From Halicephalobus mephisto (Eukaryota; Nematoda; Chromadorea; Rhabditida; Panagrolaimidae), in assembly GCA_009193035.1 (NCBI GenBank), contig SWDT01000201.1:1-47504 (forward strand): DNA of 47,504 nucleotides, read 5' to 3'. Below the pieces are notes generated by a model that saw only the letters and a program-made list of their open reading frames with translations, did not search any database and was not told where the DNA came from. Of the stretch, positions 11,580-23,527 are shown piece after piece; the first letter of the stretch is position 1, and each line of letters opens with the position of its first letter. The position numbers and the translations under genes are program-made.

Positions 11580-12250
11580 TTAAGTTCTAATTCATTAAAA
11601 ATTCATCAGAAACTTAAGCATCATAAAAACTGAAATATTTAAATCGTATATTGAAAATTAAACTAAAATGTAAAGCACGCTTGAACCCGACAAATCTACT
11701 TCAGATTCAAAAACTGAAGGAAAAATAAAACTGCAAAAAACGTTTCCTCGGCAACGAAGGATAAAAGATCTCAAAACGGACAAAACTTTTCAATAGATTG
11801 GATAAAATATAAATTTTCCATTGTTTAACAAAAAAGTACAAAAAAAAATTAAAATTAAAAAAAAATAAATTTAAAAAAATATTTTTAAAAAAAATTAAAA
11901 TTAAATTAAATATAAATTTTCCATCATTTAACAAAAAAGTACAAAAAAATAAATTTTAAAAAATAAAATAAAATTTATTAAAAAATATAAAATTTTTATC
12001 TAATTTAATATAATTTTAAATGTTTCTAAAAAAAGCTAAAATTTAAAAAATATTTAAAATAAAAACTGTTTTTTAAAAAATCTTTAAAAATTTAAATTTT
12101 AAAAAATTTAGTAAAATTCGAATTTTTTATTATTTAATAAAAAATAAAAAAATCTTTAAAATTAAATTAAATATAAATTTTCTGTTATTTAATTAAAAAA
12201 TACAAAAAAGTTAAAATTAAACTTAAAAAAATGAAATAAATTTAAAATTG
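11580..12250. other. Extremely AT-rich low-complexity block
   Basis: The sequence is almost only A and T, with runs of AAAAAATTAAAATT. No gene is seen; short ORFs here are compositional artefacts. Confidence 0.7.
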
Positions 12251-12604
12251 AGGAAATTTAAGAAAAACAAAACTGGTCGCGAAAGAAGAGTTTCTTTTTC
12301 GTTTTAGGACCCCCTCAATGTGGCCAGTTTTTCCTGTGTACTTTTTGGTCCTGGTCAAAACACTTGAATTTTTGCCGAAAATTCTTATTTTGTGTGAAAA
12401 TTAATAAGTTTTCTAGAACCAAGCAAATTGAGCCTTGGGCGAAGAAAGGAGATGCATGTCATAACCGAATTAACCCTCGAGAACACGAATCCACTTTGGG
12501 TTTAATGAATTCTGCGCAAGACCAACTTTAAGACTTCCTTGATGAGTAATTTTGAATAACATGTTGGATTTTCTGAGATTAGAAATTTTTTATTTTTTAT
12601 GAAT
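12251..12604. other. Unique-looking intergenic island, no gene seen
   Basis: Base composition is more balanced here. The segment GAATTCTGCGCAAGACCAA near 12,509 recurs near 13,620, on the other side of the tandem array, so the array is embedded in a duplicated flank. I find no convincing reading frame. Confidence 0.5.
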
Positions 12605-13215
12605 TTTCTAATTTTTTAAATATTTTTGAGTAACTTTAAAAAGTAAAAAATTAAAAATTTAAATAATTTTACACAAAATCGATTTTTTAATTTTAGAATT
12701 TAATAGTTAAATAACTGTAAAAAATAAAATTTAAAATTGATTTTTTTTTAATATTTTTGAGTAACTTTAAAAAGTAAAAAATTTAGAATTTAAATAATTT
12801 TTTCATAAAATCGAATTTTAATTTTAGAACTTAATAGTTAAATAACTGTAAAAAATAAAATTTAAAATTGATTTTTTTTTAAATATTTTTATTTGAATAA
12901 CTTTAAAAAATAAAAAATTTAAAATTTAAATAAATTTTACACAAAATCGATTTTTTAATTTTAGAATTTAATAGTTAAATAACTGTAAAAAATAAAATTT
13001 AAAATTGATTTTTTTTTAATATTTTTGAGTAACTTTAAAAAGTAAAAAATTTAAAATTTAAATAAATTTCTCATAAAATCGATTTTTTAATTTTAGAATT
13101 TAATAGTTAAATAACTTTTAAAAAAATTTAAAATTGATTTTTTTTTAATATTTTTGAGTAACTTTAAAAAGTAAAAAATTTAAAATTTAAATAATTTTTT
13201 TATAAAATCGATTTT
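12605..13215 (+). repeat. Tandem array, ~131-bp unit, about five copies
   Basis: The landmark GAGTAACTTTAAAAAGTAAA recurs near 12,630, 12,761, 12,897 (variant), 13,029 and 13,158. Each unit also carries AAAATCGATTTTTTAATTTT and AATAGTTAAATAACTG. Copies differ by small substitutions and indels. Confidence 0.85.
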
Positions 13216-14030
13216 TTTATATATTTTATAGTTTTTAAAAATTAAACTAATTTTTACATAAAATTGGTTTTTTTAAAGATTTTATGGTTGAATAATAATT
13301 TTAAAAAGTAAAATTAAAGTTTTTTATGAATTCCACACAGGACCTTTTTTGCATTTTAGAACTTTTTAGTTGAATATTTTTGAAATAATTTGTTGAATAT
13401 TTTTGAAAAATACAAAATAAAATTGTTATAAATTCCACTTAAGACCAAATTTTTTCCAAAATTTTTGAAATAAAAAATTTTAATTTTAAAAAATCTAAAT
13501 TAATATTTTTTTACATTTTTATAAATTTCATTTAAAACCGAATTTTTTTTTCAAGATTTTTCAAAATATGAATTTAATTAATTTAAAAAAATTTAAATTA
13601 GTATATTTTTCGAAACCATTATGAATTCTGCGCAAGACCAAATTTTCTTTTTTTCAGGACTTCTTGGATGACTGATTTTGAATAACTTGTCGAATTTTTT
13701 GAAAAATGCAAATTGGCATATCTTTTTTCACGTCGTTAGTTTGAGCAAACATGGAAGGTTTTTTTATTTTTTATTTTTGAGGATTTGAGATTGTTTTCTT
13801 TCTTGAAAGAGTCCGTATTTTTGGGTCAATGTAAAAGGGTGCCGACGGGAGATTGAGTAACAGTCCAAACGGCCATGACTAAGCTTCCGATTTTGCCGCA
13901 AATCTGTCCTGGATTGCTTCCGTAAGGTTCTTTTTAGGGTTTAGTCCTCTATCATGGGTCTATAATTGGATAATTATGAACAATAAAAATATGAAATATT
14001 GTCTATTTTGAAAAAGTAAAAAATGAAGGA
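13216..14030. other. Intergenic, AT-rich with a unique segment at 13,800-13,960
   Basis: Degenerate AT-rich repeats give way to a balanced-composition segment at about 13,800-13,960. No ORF or RNA signature is recognised. Confidence 0.5.
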
Positions 14031-14036
14031 AAACAT

Positions 14037-14524
14037 TCTCGGATAGTGAATATAATAGATGATTAATTGCTAGAATCAGTCACTATCCAAGTTTGTTTTC
14101 TGTTATTACTTTGTGCAAAATCGGATAGTGTCTATTTTTTACCGAAAATTATTTATTTTAGTCACTATCCAAGTTTGCTTTTTTATTTTTTTTTGTTATC
14201 CAAAATTGGATAGTGTCTATTTTTTACTGGAAATTATTTATTTTAGTCACTATCCAAGTTTGCTTTTCTTATTCTATTTTATGTAAACTTAGATAATATC
14301 TAATTTTTGTGAAAAATCGTCAGTCACTATCCAAATTCGATTATCTTTTCTTTTTTAAACTTGGATAGTGACTAGAAATAATAATTAATTGTCACTATTC
14401 AAATTCACTTCTTAGTTCTATTTTATGTAAACTTGGATAGTGACTACTTTCTGCAATTAATTATTACTTCTAGTCACTATCCAAGTTTGATTATTGTTTT
14501 CCTTCAAACTTGGATAGTGACTAG
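14037..14524. repeat. GTCACTATCC hairpin satellite, cluster C
   Basis: Several hairpins alternate CACTATCC and GGATAGTG. The best is 14,471-14,523, whose two 20-base arms are perfect complements around a 13-base loop. Units near 14,119 and 14,206 share the flank TAGTGTCTATTTTTTAC. Confidence 0.88.
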
Positions 14525-15141
14525 AAATAGTATTTTTATTGAATTTTAGACACTTTTGAAATTTTTTCAAAAATTCTTTTTTGATTTTCTGTCGTTATTA
14601 TTTTTTGAAATCTCCATTTCATAGTTTCAAACGACTTTCATAATTTACCTTGAAAGCCCCATGGCTAAGCCTCTTCCGACAGGAACTAGAGTTGAGTGAA
14701 CGGCGAAAACTCTTTGGACGTTGGTCATTTCTTCGTATTGTCCTCATCCGTCGGGACCAAAGTCAAGGAAGGCATTTTGACGACTTGTTCTTGACAGCTT
14801 TCTTAAATTTTCGATATAGATAGAAAATTTTTATTTTTACCAAAAATGGCATTTTCATGTTTTGGTTCTTATCGGAGAATGTTGATTTTTGACGGCTGTC
14901 GCGGTCCGACCTTTGATGTTTTTTTTATTTCTTGTACTTTCCCTTGATCAAAATTCGCTCATGTGCCAGTTTTGTCTTGTTTATTTTTGGCGCCGAGTCA
15001 GTTTCCGTTGATCCAATTAAGAGGGTTCGGAATGAAGATCGAGTTACATGAATGGTTTCAATTTTAATCCTGCACCTGTTTGGCCATGTAATCCGAAATT
15101 GATCTCTCCAACTTTGCTCCACTTAATTGGGCTTTTTTGTC

Positions 15142-15173
15142 AAAACTGGTCTGTTTTTAATTAGACCAGTTTT
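15142..15173. repeat. Perfect 11-bp inverted repeat
   Basis: AAAACTGGTCT and AGACCAGTTTT are separated by ten bases. It could be a small hairpin or the junction of an old inverted repeat. Confidence 0.6.
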
Positions 15174-15849
15174 TCCATAAATTGTCTTTTTCCGGTTAGC
15201 TTTAAAACAATACAAGCTTTCCTTTCCGGTCACACCTGTAGGGCCATAATTATTTTTGGACTAAATTATTCATAAATTTGGAGTGTTTTTGATTTTGGCA
15301 CCTTTATTTTTACTAAAATTCCGTGAAAAATTCCTCAATTTCCAAAAATCAATGATTTTAGATTTGAATAAATCCAAAAATTTTTCTGAATTTTTGTAAA
15401 ATTTCGAGATTTTTTGAATACTTCAGAATTTAATAGAAGATTCTAAGTTTGAATAAATTCTAAAATCTTATAAATTTCAAAATTCTTTAAATATTCCTCA
15501 ATTTAATAAAAAAAAACTAAAATTTAATAAATCCAAAAATTTTTCTGAATTTTTGTAAAATTTCGATTTTTTTAATATTCCCGAATTTAATAAAAAATTT
15601 CATATTTTTTAAAAGTTTGTAGCGATTGTGGAAGTCTTATGAAAATATCCAAAATCCATAGAAAATCCTGGAATATTTGGGAATCTAACAAGTTTTAGAA
15701 TTTTCTGAAATCAATTGGAAACTTTTGGAACAATCTCAAATCCAAAATTCTCTAATTTTCTAAAGTATTTTAAAAATTCGCGATGAGACAATTTCACTAC
15801 AATATTTATTTTTATATTTATCAAAACAGAAATTTTTGAAATTGTCTAT

Positions 15850-16040
15850 TATCTTTTAGAATCTTCTATAATCTGATATATGGTTCTAGATCTTTTTAGA
15901 ATCTTCTATAATCTGATATATGTTTCTAGATTTCCAAGAATCCAATAAAGTATAATATATGGTTCTAGATCTTTCTAGAATCTTCTATAATCTGATATAT
16001 GCTTCTAGAATCTTCAAGGATATTATAAAAGTTCCTAAAA
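15850..16040 (+). repeat. Short tandem repeat built on ATCTTCTATAATCTGATATA
   Basis: The 20-base word recurs three times, near 15,862, 15,902 and 15,981, each followed by TGxTTCTAGA. A fourth, degenerate unit lies between the last two. Confidence 0.75.
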
Positions 16041-16227
16041 CTTTCCATAGTCTCATAAACTCTTCTATAACGATCCTTTGAACTTCAAAGTTATAAAATT
16101 TCCTAGAATGCTTTAAGGTTTATCTTGAGACAATTCCACAACACATCCATTTCTGCTTTTCATAAAATTATGACTTTTAAAAGTAGAAATATGAGAAATG
16201 CCCTGGATATGCATGTTTTGACGGTTT

Positions 16228-16425
16228 TCAATCTGCGCAATGGCTCCATTTCGAGAGAATGCCCGTATTAGACTCATTGTCTGGGTTGGAGCAAGCAACA
16301 GCTTTCGATGAATAATCACAGTAAGAGGAAACAACAGTTTGCAGGTGTCCGTTCTTGTATTCAATTTTTCTTGACGATTTTGAATTCGCCGTGCTTTGTT
16401 GTCCCGAAGAGGTGACTAATGAGAT
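16228..16425 (-). pseudogene. Possible orphan exon or small secreted-protein remnant
   Basis: The minus strand is open with more coding-like codon use than its surroundings, ending ..SYCDYSSKAVAC..SKWSHCAD and a stop at 16,228. There is no in-frame ATG in the open stretch; an acceptor-like ATTAG lies just before it. It may be the last exon of a lost cysteine-containing protein, or chance. No family is recognised. Confidence 0.2.
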
Positions 16426-17060
16426 TCTCAAAAAACTATTTTTAAAAATAATATAAAATAGTAACTGGAGATAATTGGTCACTTCTTAGTCTATCTAATT
16501 TGATTGTAAAAGTAATCTAAAAAGATTATTTCCTCCAGTCTGATAGTGGATCTTACGGTAGAAAATTCCGAACATAATTTCTTGATATAAATTTAAAGAA
16601 TTTTTAAAATGTTGTAATTACGGTAGATTCCAACTTTTGACCAACTACGAATTTGAATTATGAGACCTATTTTTTCACATCCAGCTCTCATGTCCATATC
16701 CATTGTCGCTGTGGAAACTTTCGAAATTTCATCGAGACTCGAATTTGTTTATTTTATAATTTTGATTCCCACAAACGAAATTGGTTGCTGGGAGGCTTTG
16801 TTTCATGTCCATTCCAAAATTGACCCTCGACGACTCTCTGTCTGTTTTTCCTCTTCCGCCTCATATAACTTATTTTGTTATAATTCTTCGATCCATTAAT
16901 CTCGAGGAATCTCCGAATTCTCATGTTTATTTTATTACAATTGTTTACGGTTCAATATTGTCCTTAGTCTAGAGCCCCGACGGCTACTTGTACCTTGTCA
17001 TTATCCCGTTGCCGAGGAGAAGGTTATGATCAGTCTCTCCTATGTACTTGACAGTTTACG

Positions 17061-17133
17061 AAAACTGTTTCTTTTACGCTCGAGAGCAGATCGTTTTCGG
17101 TTTCGAGTGTAAACGTTTTTCGAGAACAGTTTT
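17061..17133. repeat. Nested imperfect hairpin
   Basis: Outer arms AAAACTGTT and AACAGTTTT enclose inner arms TTTTACGCTCGA and TCGAGTGTAAA. The region (16,980-17,300) is less AT-rich than its neighbours and has no ORF of note. It could be a structured RNA or an old mobile-element remnant. Confidence 0.4.
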
Positions 17134-17368
17134 GGAAAGGTGATCTTTCTTGAAGCGTGGCATTGCGCAATCGGATCAATCTCGATATTGTTTGCCCTTG
17201 TTGAATGCCTGTCAGTCGCGATATCCGATGCTAATTACAGTGATCGACATTCGATACCGATCTGTCAACCGAGGGAATTTGAGTGACCTTTTCGGGTTTG
17301 GTTAGTCGTTTATTCTGTTAAACCATTGTTTTTAAAAATTAACTTTGTCAGATTATTGATCTCTTTGA

Positions 17369-17880
17369 TCATTGAGAACAGCAGTCTTCACCGATACATT
17401 GATAACCCAAAGGACACAGTCCGCCGATGCATGGCCCGTAGTAAGTACCAGTTTCGCATTTGTTATTAGGAGGAGGAGGACCGTTTTGGTAACATTGACC
17501 GTTGACGCAAATGTTACCATCAGGACATACATCCCCATCACAGGCTAAACCATATCCATATTTATTCATTCTTCGTTGTTAAAGATCAAACTCACATCCT
17601 GTAGAGTTACCCGTAATCCACTGGTAACAACTGCCGTCGATGCAAATTTGAGAATCGCTACTGCATTTTCCAAGAACACAAGCTAAATTTAACGATGTAT
17701 TAGATCGACCAATCTTACCTTACGCCCAACTAGGTCAGTGTAATTCGGACTGTAACAGTAGGCACCCTTACAAATTTCTCCAAAAGGACATAATCCACCG
17801 ATGCATCCTCCACCGATATACCATTCCCAGGTAGTTGTAAATAGAATTGCTAACGTGACGGAAAAAACAAGACTCTTCAT
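17369..17880 (-). CDS. Small secreted CC-domain protein (gene A)
   Basis: This is a secreted, disulphide-rich protein of about 139 aa. Exons are 17880-17724, 17682-17596 and 17544-17369, with introns of 41 and 51 nt and agreeing phases. It starts with a signal peptide (MKSLVFSVTLAILFTTTWEW). It then carries four cysteine modules of the pattern G-x-C-x4-C-P-x-G-x2-C-x4-C. The last ends in the CC pair (GEDCC) that names the nematode CC domain (Pfam CC domain family). The biochemical role of the family is not established to my knowledge. A TATAAAAA box sits 32 bases before the ATG. It is a close paralogue of the neighbouring gene B, with identical intron positions, which indicates tandem duplication. 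Confidence 0.82.
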
Positions 17881-17911
17881 TTTTTTGATTATTATGGATT
17901 GGTTAACTTGA

Positions 17912-17919
17912 TTTTTATA
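17912..17919 (-). promoter_or_regulatory. TATA box of CC gene A
   Basis: TATAAAAA is placed 32 bases upstream of the start codon. The same box at the same distance is kept in gene B (19,033-19,040), within a conserved promoter segment. Confidence 0.55.
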
Positions 17920-18141
17920 GTTATGTTCATTAGTCCTTATCATAACGTCTGATGCGTCCACTGAGTTCTTTATTCTAAGAACCCTTTTCTGTGCTACTTG
18001 TTCTTCTAATCTTTATTCTCGTCATTAAGAAACAAAGATTATTTTACCAACAGTTGATACTAATCTTTAAACTTTAATAACCATAAAACAGCTTTGATTT
18101 TGATCCAAAAATGTAGGTATGGATTCTTTAGTGATGTTTTC

Positions 18142-19082
18142 TTACGATGCACAACAGTTTCCGTCCTGACAATTGTAACCATCGGGGCATTCTTCGCCAA
18201 CACATGGCCCTATAGAATTACTGCACGTGTTCGAACTTGGACAACAGGATCCGTTTTGGCAATCATAACCTGATGAACAATACCCAGCGATACATGGTCC
18301 GGCAGAATCACTACACGTGTTTGAACTTGGGCAACAGTATCCGTCTTGGCAATCATAACCTGATGAGCATTGCCCACCGATACATGGTCCGGTAGAATTA
18401 TTACACGTGCTTGAACTTGAACAACAGTTTCCGTCTTGGCAATTGTAACCATCGGGGCATTCTTCGCCGACACATGGCCCTATAGAATTACTGCACGTGT
18501 TCGAACTTGGACAACAGGATCCGCCTTTACAAGTATAATCAGTGGGACATTGTCCACCGATACATGGTCCATTCATAACAACTATATCACATGTATCATT
18601 TGAAAGAGGACCGTTTTGGTAACATTGACCACCAATACAAATGTAACCATCACTGCACTCATCAGCAATACAAGCTAAAACCACATTAGTTTTTATTTTT
18701 CACAAACTAAACTTACGTCCTAACGGTTCACCAGTAATCCACTGGTAACAGTTGCCATTGATACAAATTTGAGAATCATTAATGCATGCTCCAAGAACAC
18801 AAACTAAATTTAACAATACATTACATTAACTAATTTAACCTAACCTCCAACTAAGTCAGTAGAATTCGGACTGTAACAGTAGTTAGATTCACAAATATTT
18901 TGATCCGGACATTGTCCCAAGATACATCTTCCAGTCGAGTACCATCCCCAAGTGGTTGTAATCAAAACTGCCAAAACAATGGAAAAAGCGAGACTCTTTA
19001 TCTTTCTAATGATGCTCAACTGATTAATACAGTTTTTATAACAATGTCTATTGTTCCTTATCGGGATTTCTGATACATCCAT
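18142..19082 (-). CDS. Secreted multi-repeat CC-domain protein (gene B), start codon uncertain
   Basis: This is a paralogue of gene A. Exons are (19082 or ~19001)-18845, 18803-18717 and 18674-18142, with introns of 41 and 42 nt at the same positions as in gene A. Exon 3 is expanded: it holds five successive modules of the form GPC-x4-C-x4-Y-x-C-x-x-G-x-C-C joined by SSxTCxxS linkers, two of them almost identical (VGEECPDGYNCQDGNCC). The codon matching gene A's ATG is ATA (18,999-19,001), just before the signal-peptide-like KSLAFSIVLAVLITTTWGW. The only in-frame upstream ATG (19,082) lies beyond the conserved TATA box, so it may not be transcribed. The gene may use a non-ATG start, a longer transcript, or be start-lost. 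Confidence 0.7.
19033..19040 (-). promoter_or_regulatory. TATA box of CC gene B
   Basis: TATAAAAA lies 32 bases upstream of the ATA codon that replaces gene A's ATG, at the same spacing as in gene A. Confidence 0.5.
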
Positions 19083-19599
19083 GAGATCTTCACTCTTGAC
19101 CCGTTTTCGATTGTGCTTACGTCATTGTAATTTTTCCTTACTTTTATCATCAAATAGCCAATATTGTGTTTTCATCAAAAACAAATATCTTCGATAACAA
19201 ATGCAAACCTTGCACTTTAATAAACAATAAAATATTAGGTTTTAATCTAAGGTGAAGATATAACTTCTTTAACAATCACTTTATTCATCATTATCTTATA
19301 ACGAATAGCTTAATCCTCTGAAATAAGTGTAACTGACTTCACATTGCCCTTCAATGTAAAGATGCTTTAATTAACTTAAATCGCTGGTGATTTCTGGGAT
19401 ACAGCGATTCTGATTTTCATTGCAAAAGTAACTAATAAGACAAATCTCATAAATCCAAAGACCACTTCGGACACTCGGATCATATTCTTGAAAGTACTAT
19501 TCTCTGAAAAGAATTTAGGCGAATGTAGTTTATCAACCAGCTTGCTCCCAAAAATTCTTGGAAAAGTTGTTTTGTATTTTTGAAGATTTTAAATCTCAT

Positions 19600-19672
19600 G
19601 TACTATCGGTCCTCCTGGTAATCAATAACAATCTCTATTAGGACAACTGCTTTCTAGACAAGCTAAATTTCA
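19600..19672 (-). pseudogene. Probable relic of a third CC-domain gene
   Basis: The minus strand shows the acceptor-like AAATTTAG followed by CTTGTCTAGAAAG, as at exon 2 of genes A and B (AAATTTAG-CTTGTGTTCTTGG). It reads C-LESS-C-PNRD-C-Y before an in-frame stop. It fits a decayed exon of the same family, one unit further along the tandem array. Confidence 0.35.
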
Positions 19673-20240
19673 CTTTTGACTTTTGTGACATCATGCTTGC
19701 TGATCAGAAGCTAAAGTACGATAGGATTAGAAAATTTAATTTAATTTCCTTGATTCCGTCAAATTTGGGTGTCATGTCATCAATCAAAATCTCACTTCTC
19801 CCTTTCCTATTCGGGTTACGCCAAAAATCAATGTGATCGGAATGTCGATTACGATTGCGGAGAGATGATTGTTCTCGTAACATTGAAACTATAAAAATTT
19901 TTCGGTTAATTTTAACTTTAAATATTATACTGTATGTTTTTATTTTCGTTTAATGCTTAATTATTCGGGATAATCCGTCTTGAATAGCACCATCTGCTGA
20001 TAATAGTCCGGTCAATCGGAGATTAATATTGAGACTGACTAATCGAGGATGAGAGTTCGACCGTGTTAATCGACAGATTGACTCATTTGCATTTGAGAAT
20101 GTGTCACTTGAGTCGAAATTTGCGCGACATGGATCTGTCAGGAAAATTGTCTTTTTCCGGACTTTGACGATTAACGGTCGAAAATGCCAGTAAAATTAAA
20201 TCTGGCAAACGGGTTGCAAGGGATTTCTCATTTTACTAAG
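19673..20240. other. Intergenic, no gene seen
   Basis: Moderately AT-rich sequence without a convincing reading frame, RNA signature or repeat. Confidence 0.5.
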
Positions 20241-20248
20241 AACATAAA

Positions 20249-20730
20249 TCTTGGATAATGACTACTTTCCAAAATTGTCGTTTCCCAATCACTATCCAAT
20301 TTTACTTTCTTAGTTCTTTATTATGTAAACATGAATAGTGAACGAATTGGATGATAAATTAGTTTTTAAAATCACTATCCAAGTTTACATAGAATAGAAA
20401 AGCAATCTTGGATAGTGTCCATTTTTTGAAACATTTTCAATCACTATCCGAATTTGCTTGTTTTCCTTTATTCTAAGCAATCTTGGATAGTGTCCATTTT
20501 TTGAAACATTTTCAGTCACTATCTTATTTTATTTTCTTTCCTTATCATAAAGATTTGGATAGTGTCTATTTATTAAATTTAATCGGCACTATTTTTCTAG
20601 TGCTGTTTAAACTTGGATAGTGTCTATTTTTTGCAGTTGATCGTCACTATCTATGTTTACTTTCTTTCTTATTTTGCACTGCTTCGGATAGTAATCACCT
20701 TTGAGAGTGTATTTTTAGTCACTATCCAAT
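20249..20730. repeat. GTCACTATCC hairpin satellite, cluster D
   Basis: Alternating CACTATCC and GGATAGTG motifs occur in about seven units, more diverged than in cluster C. The segment CAATCTTGGATAGTGTCCAT recurs at 20,402 and 20,477. Confidence 0.85.
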
Positions 20731-21375
20731 ATTCCTTTTTCAGTTTCTTGGAAAACTGATCCGCAACCACTTGAAATCCAACTTGGCCACAGCTGGATCT
20801 TTTTTGACTTTGTTGCGCAAAAAGCGCCGATGACCCGTTAATTCTTCTTTGCCACCTTGAACGGGGATCAAAGTGGATTACAAGGCGGATTTTCTATTGT
20901 TATTTTATTCGGTGATTTTCATCCTTATTTTTTTCGCAGTTCTTTTTTGATTTTTTTGAAGAAAATAGATTTGTCAGCAGGACAGCGTCGTCCCGTGCCC
21001 TCAGGCAATAAGAACGCTTTTTCTCAAGCCGACAACTAAAAAATAAAAATTTTCGGAATATCTTTATAATTTATAAAATTACTGTAATAAGTTTATTTTG
21101 TTTATTAAAAACGAATTTTAACCAAAATAATTTTAAATTTTCTACAGTATTTTAAAAATTACGAAATATTTAAATTTTTTTCAAAAAAAAGTACAAAAAT
21201 TTTAATAATTATTTTTTATAATTAAATTTAAAACTAATTATTTTTTAATTTTTTTTAAATTTGAAAAAATGTAAAAATTCGATTTTTCATATATTAAAAA
21301 TTTTTATTTTTTTGAGAAAATTATTTTACAAAAATTATATGTGAATTCTGATTTTCGATTTCATAAGATTTAATT
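20731..21375. other. Intergenic: short unique stretch then AT-rich DNA
   Basis: The first ~300 bp have balanced composition; the rest is A/T runs. I see no supported gene. Confidence 0.5.
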
Positions 21376-21880
21376 TTTTTAAAAATTATTTCATCTAAAA
21401 GTGTGATTACTGTAAATCTGTTTTTTAATTTTTTCAAAAACATCTTTATAAAAATTTCGATTTTATATGATTTATTTCTAAGAAAATTATTTCATCTAAG
21501 TTACTTTACAGAAAGTTTACTTTTTTAAGATTATCTTTATCTATAAAAACTTTAATATTATATAATGTATTTTTTTTAAATTATTTCATCTAAAAGTGTG
21601 ATTACTGTAAATCTGTTTTTTAATTTTTTAAAAAACATCTTTTGTTCATAAAAAATTTAATTTTATAAATAATTTATTTTTAAAAATTATTTCATCTAAA
21701 AGTGTGGTTACTGTGAATCCAGTTTTTTGGTTTTTTCAAGACCGTCTTTTGTCTATAAAAACTTTAATTTTATAAATAATGTATTTTTTAAAAATTATTT
21801 CATCTAAAAGTGTGATTACTGTGAATCCAATTTTTTGGTTTTTTCAAGACCGTCTTTTGTCTATAAAAACTTTAAATAAA
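21376..21880 (+). repeat. Tandem array of a ~100-bp unit, about five copies
   Basis: The landmark TTTCATCTAAAAGTGTGATT (with small changes) recurs near 21,389, 21,585, 21,687 and 21,799, followed by ACTGTRAATC and a T-rich stretch with CATCTTT or CGTCTTT. A degenerate unit lies near 21,487. Confidence 0.8.
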
Positions 21881-23527
21881 AACAGTCTTTGTAGTTGCCG
21901 GTTCTCGGAACTCTCTAGAACCCGCAGGTGTCCATCAAGGCCACTGAAAAGAAACTGTTCCAATTTGGCGGAGTTCGAGAGTAGAAATATTCGGCCATTT
22001 TTTGACACTTGAAACCTTCTTTGACTTTTCGGAATAATTTGGAAGGGCCAAGCCCCGACATTGGCCCGATCGGAGGACAATTATTTTTTATGCTTGTCCA
22101 TATGTGGACTTTTGTGTTTTTTCTTTTGATCTCCCGAATAGGTTTACCGCAATATGTCATCTGAATCCAGTGACCAGTCAAATTAGGTTCCAAATGCATG
22201 AACATTTTTATTTTTTTTGTTCTTGGTCTTTGAAAACACGCGATTCTTGAGTTCTTCGAGCTTTGTAATTTTTTCAAATTAGAATTTAATGAAAAATTCT
22301 GGAATATGGAAACTTCTGAGAATTTTTAGAATTTTACAAGTTTCTGTGATTTTCGAATTTTATAAAAATATACGGTACTTCTGAGGATTTTGAAATTTTA
22401 TAAAAACTTCTGAAATTTTGCAGAAACATGGAATTTTTGAAAATTCTGTAAAAATTTCTGACTTTTCGGATTTTATAAAAATATACAATGTTTTTGAAGA
22501 TTTTATAAAATTTCAGAATTTTACAGAAACTTCTGAAATTTTGTGAAAACATGGAATTTTTGAAAATTCTGTAAAAATTTTTGACTTTTTGAAATTTTAT
22601 AGATTTTTGAAGACCTTTCAGAATCTTTTAGCAATGTTTAAAATTTTTTTAATTCTGGAAATAATTTTGAAATTAACCAAAATTTTATTAACTGTTTCAG
22701 AATTTTACAGAAACTTTTGAAATCTCTCAGAATTTTAAAAAAATTTAAGATTTTTTAAAACCAAAAATTTAAAATAAAAAATCCCAAATTTTCTAAAAAT
22801 TTCATAAATATCGAAATAATTTTAATTTTTTCATTTTCATAAAATATTTATTTTTTACAACATAATTTTTGTTTTTAATTTTATTTTTTTTAATTTTTTT
22901 AAAATTTTATTTTTTCTTTTAATATAATTTTAATTTTATTTTTTTTTAATTTTATTTTAATTTTATTTTTTTTAAGTTTTTATAATATAGTTTTTTGCAA
23001 AATTGTAATTTTTATTTTTGGTCACTTGAAACACATGATTCTTGAATATCTGAGTTTCGCAATTTTTCGGAATTTTCTTGATTGACTGGCTGTCATGAAC
23101 CGTGAATTGGATTGAGTGGCTGATTTGAGTGAAAAGACAAAATTAGTCCGCGATAGGTGCCCGATTTGTTTCCGAGGAATGTTGTTTTGGAATACCCTCA
23201 ATTTCAAGGTCCTCCAGAATTTTACTAAAGATGCCGACTGGCCAAGAACGCTCTTAAGCATTTATTCAAGAGTTTGTGGATTTTAATTTTTCGCATATTG
23301 GTCAATTTGAAAAGTTTTGTTGTAATGGCAGATTGTCCAAATCCCTCCAATCTTGGATTGCGCAATTTGGATCCAAATTCTTCCTGTTGATTGCTGTTTG
23401 CGCAATTATGATAGAAATTCCCTGGGATTGTCCCATATGGTTTGTTTGCATTGTGGAGATCCATCATGAGGTGCCAAGTCCCGGTCCACTAGGTCACTTG
23501 GACAACCAGATGCCACTCTGTAATTGA
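21881..23527. other. Intergenic, mixed unique islands and AT-rich repeats
   Basis: Balanced-composition islands lie at about 21,890-22,265 and 23,025-23,525. Between them is AT-rich DNA with a two-copy ~110-bp repeat (AAACATGGAATTTTTGAAAA near 22,422 and 22,540). ORFs in the islands lack recognisable domains and I do not call them genes. Confidence 0.5.

Larger units (their letters stand above)
14525..16112. other. Intergenic, no gene seen
   Basis: This holds a unique-looking stretch (14,640-15,240) followed by AT-rich degenerate repeats. A perfect 11-bp hairpin (AAAACTGGTCT / AGACCAGTTTT) is at 15,142-15,173. The minus-strand ORF at 14,925-15,122 has no recognisable features. Confidence 0.5.

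Noticed and set aside
14925..15122. 65-codon minus-strand ORF in an intergenic island
   Set aside because: Short, isolated and featureless.
16660..16972. Two overlapping plus-strand ORFs of 60-80 codons
   Set aside because: No signal peptide, domain or exon context; neither frame looks favoured.
23225..23527. Overlapping ORFs on both strands in a balanced island
   Set aside because: No recognisable domain, no splice structure and the same length expected by chance at this composition.
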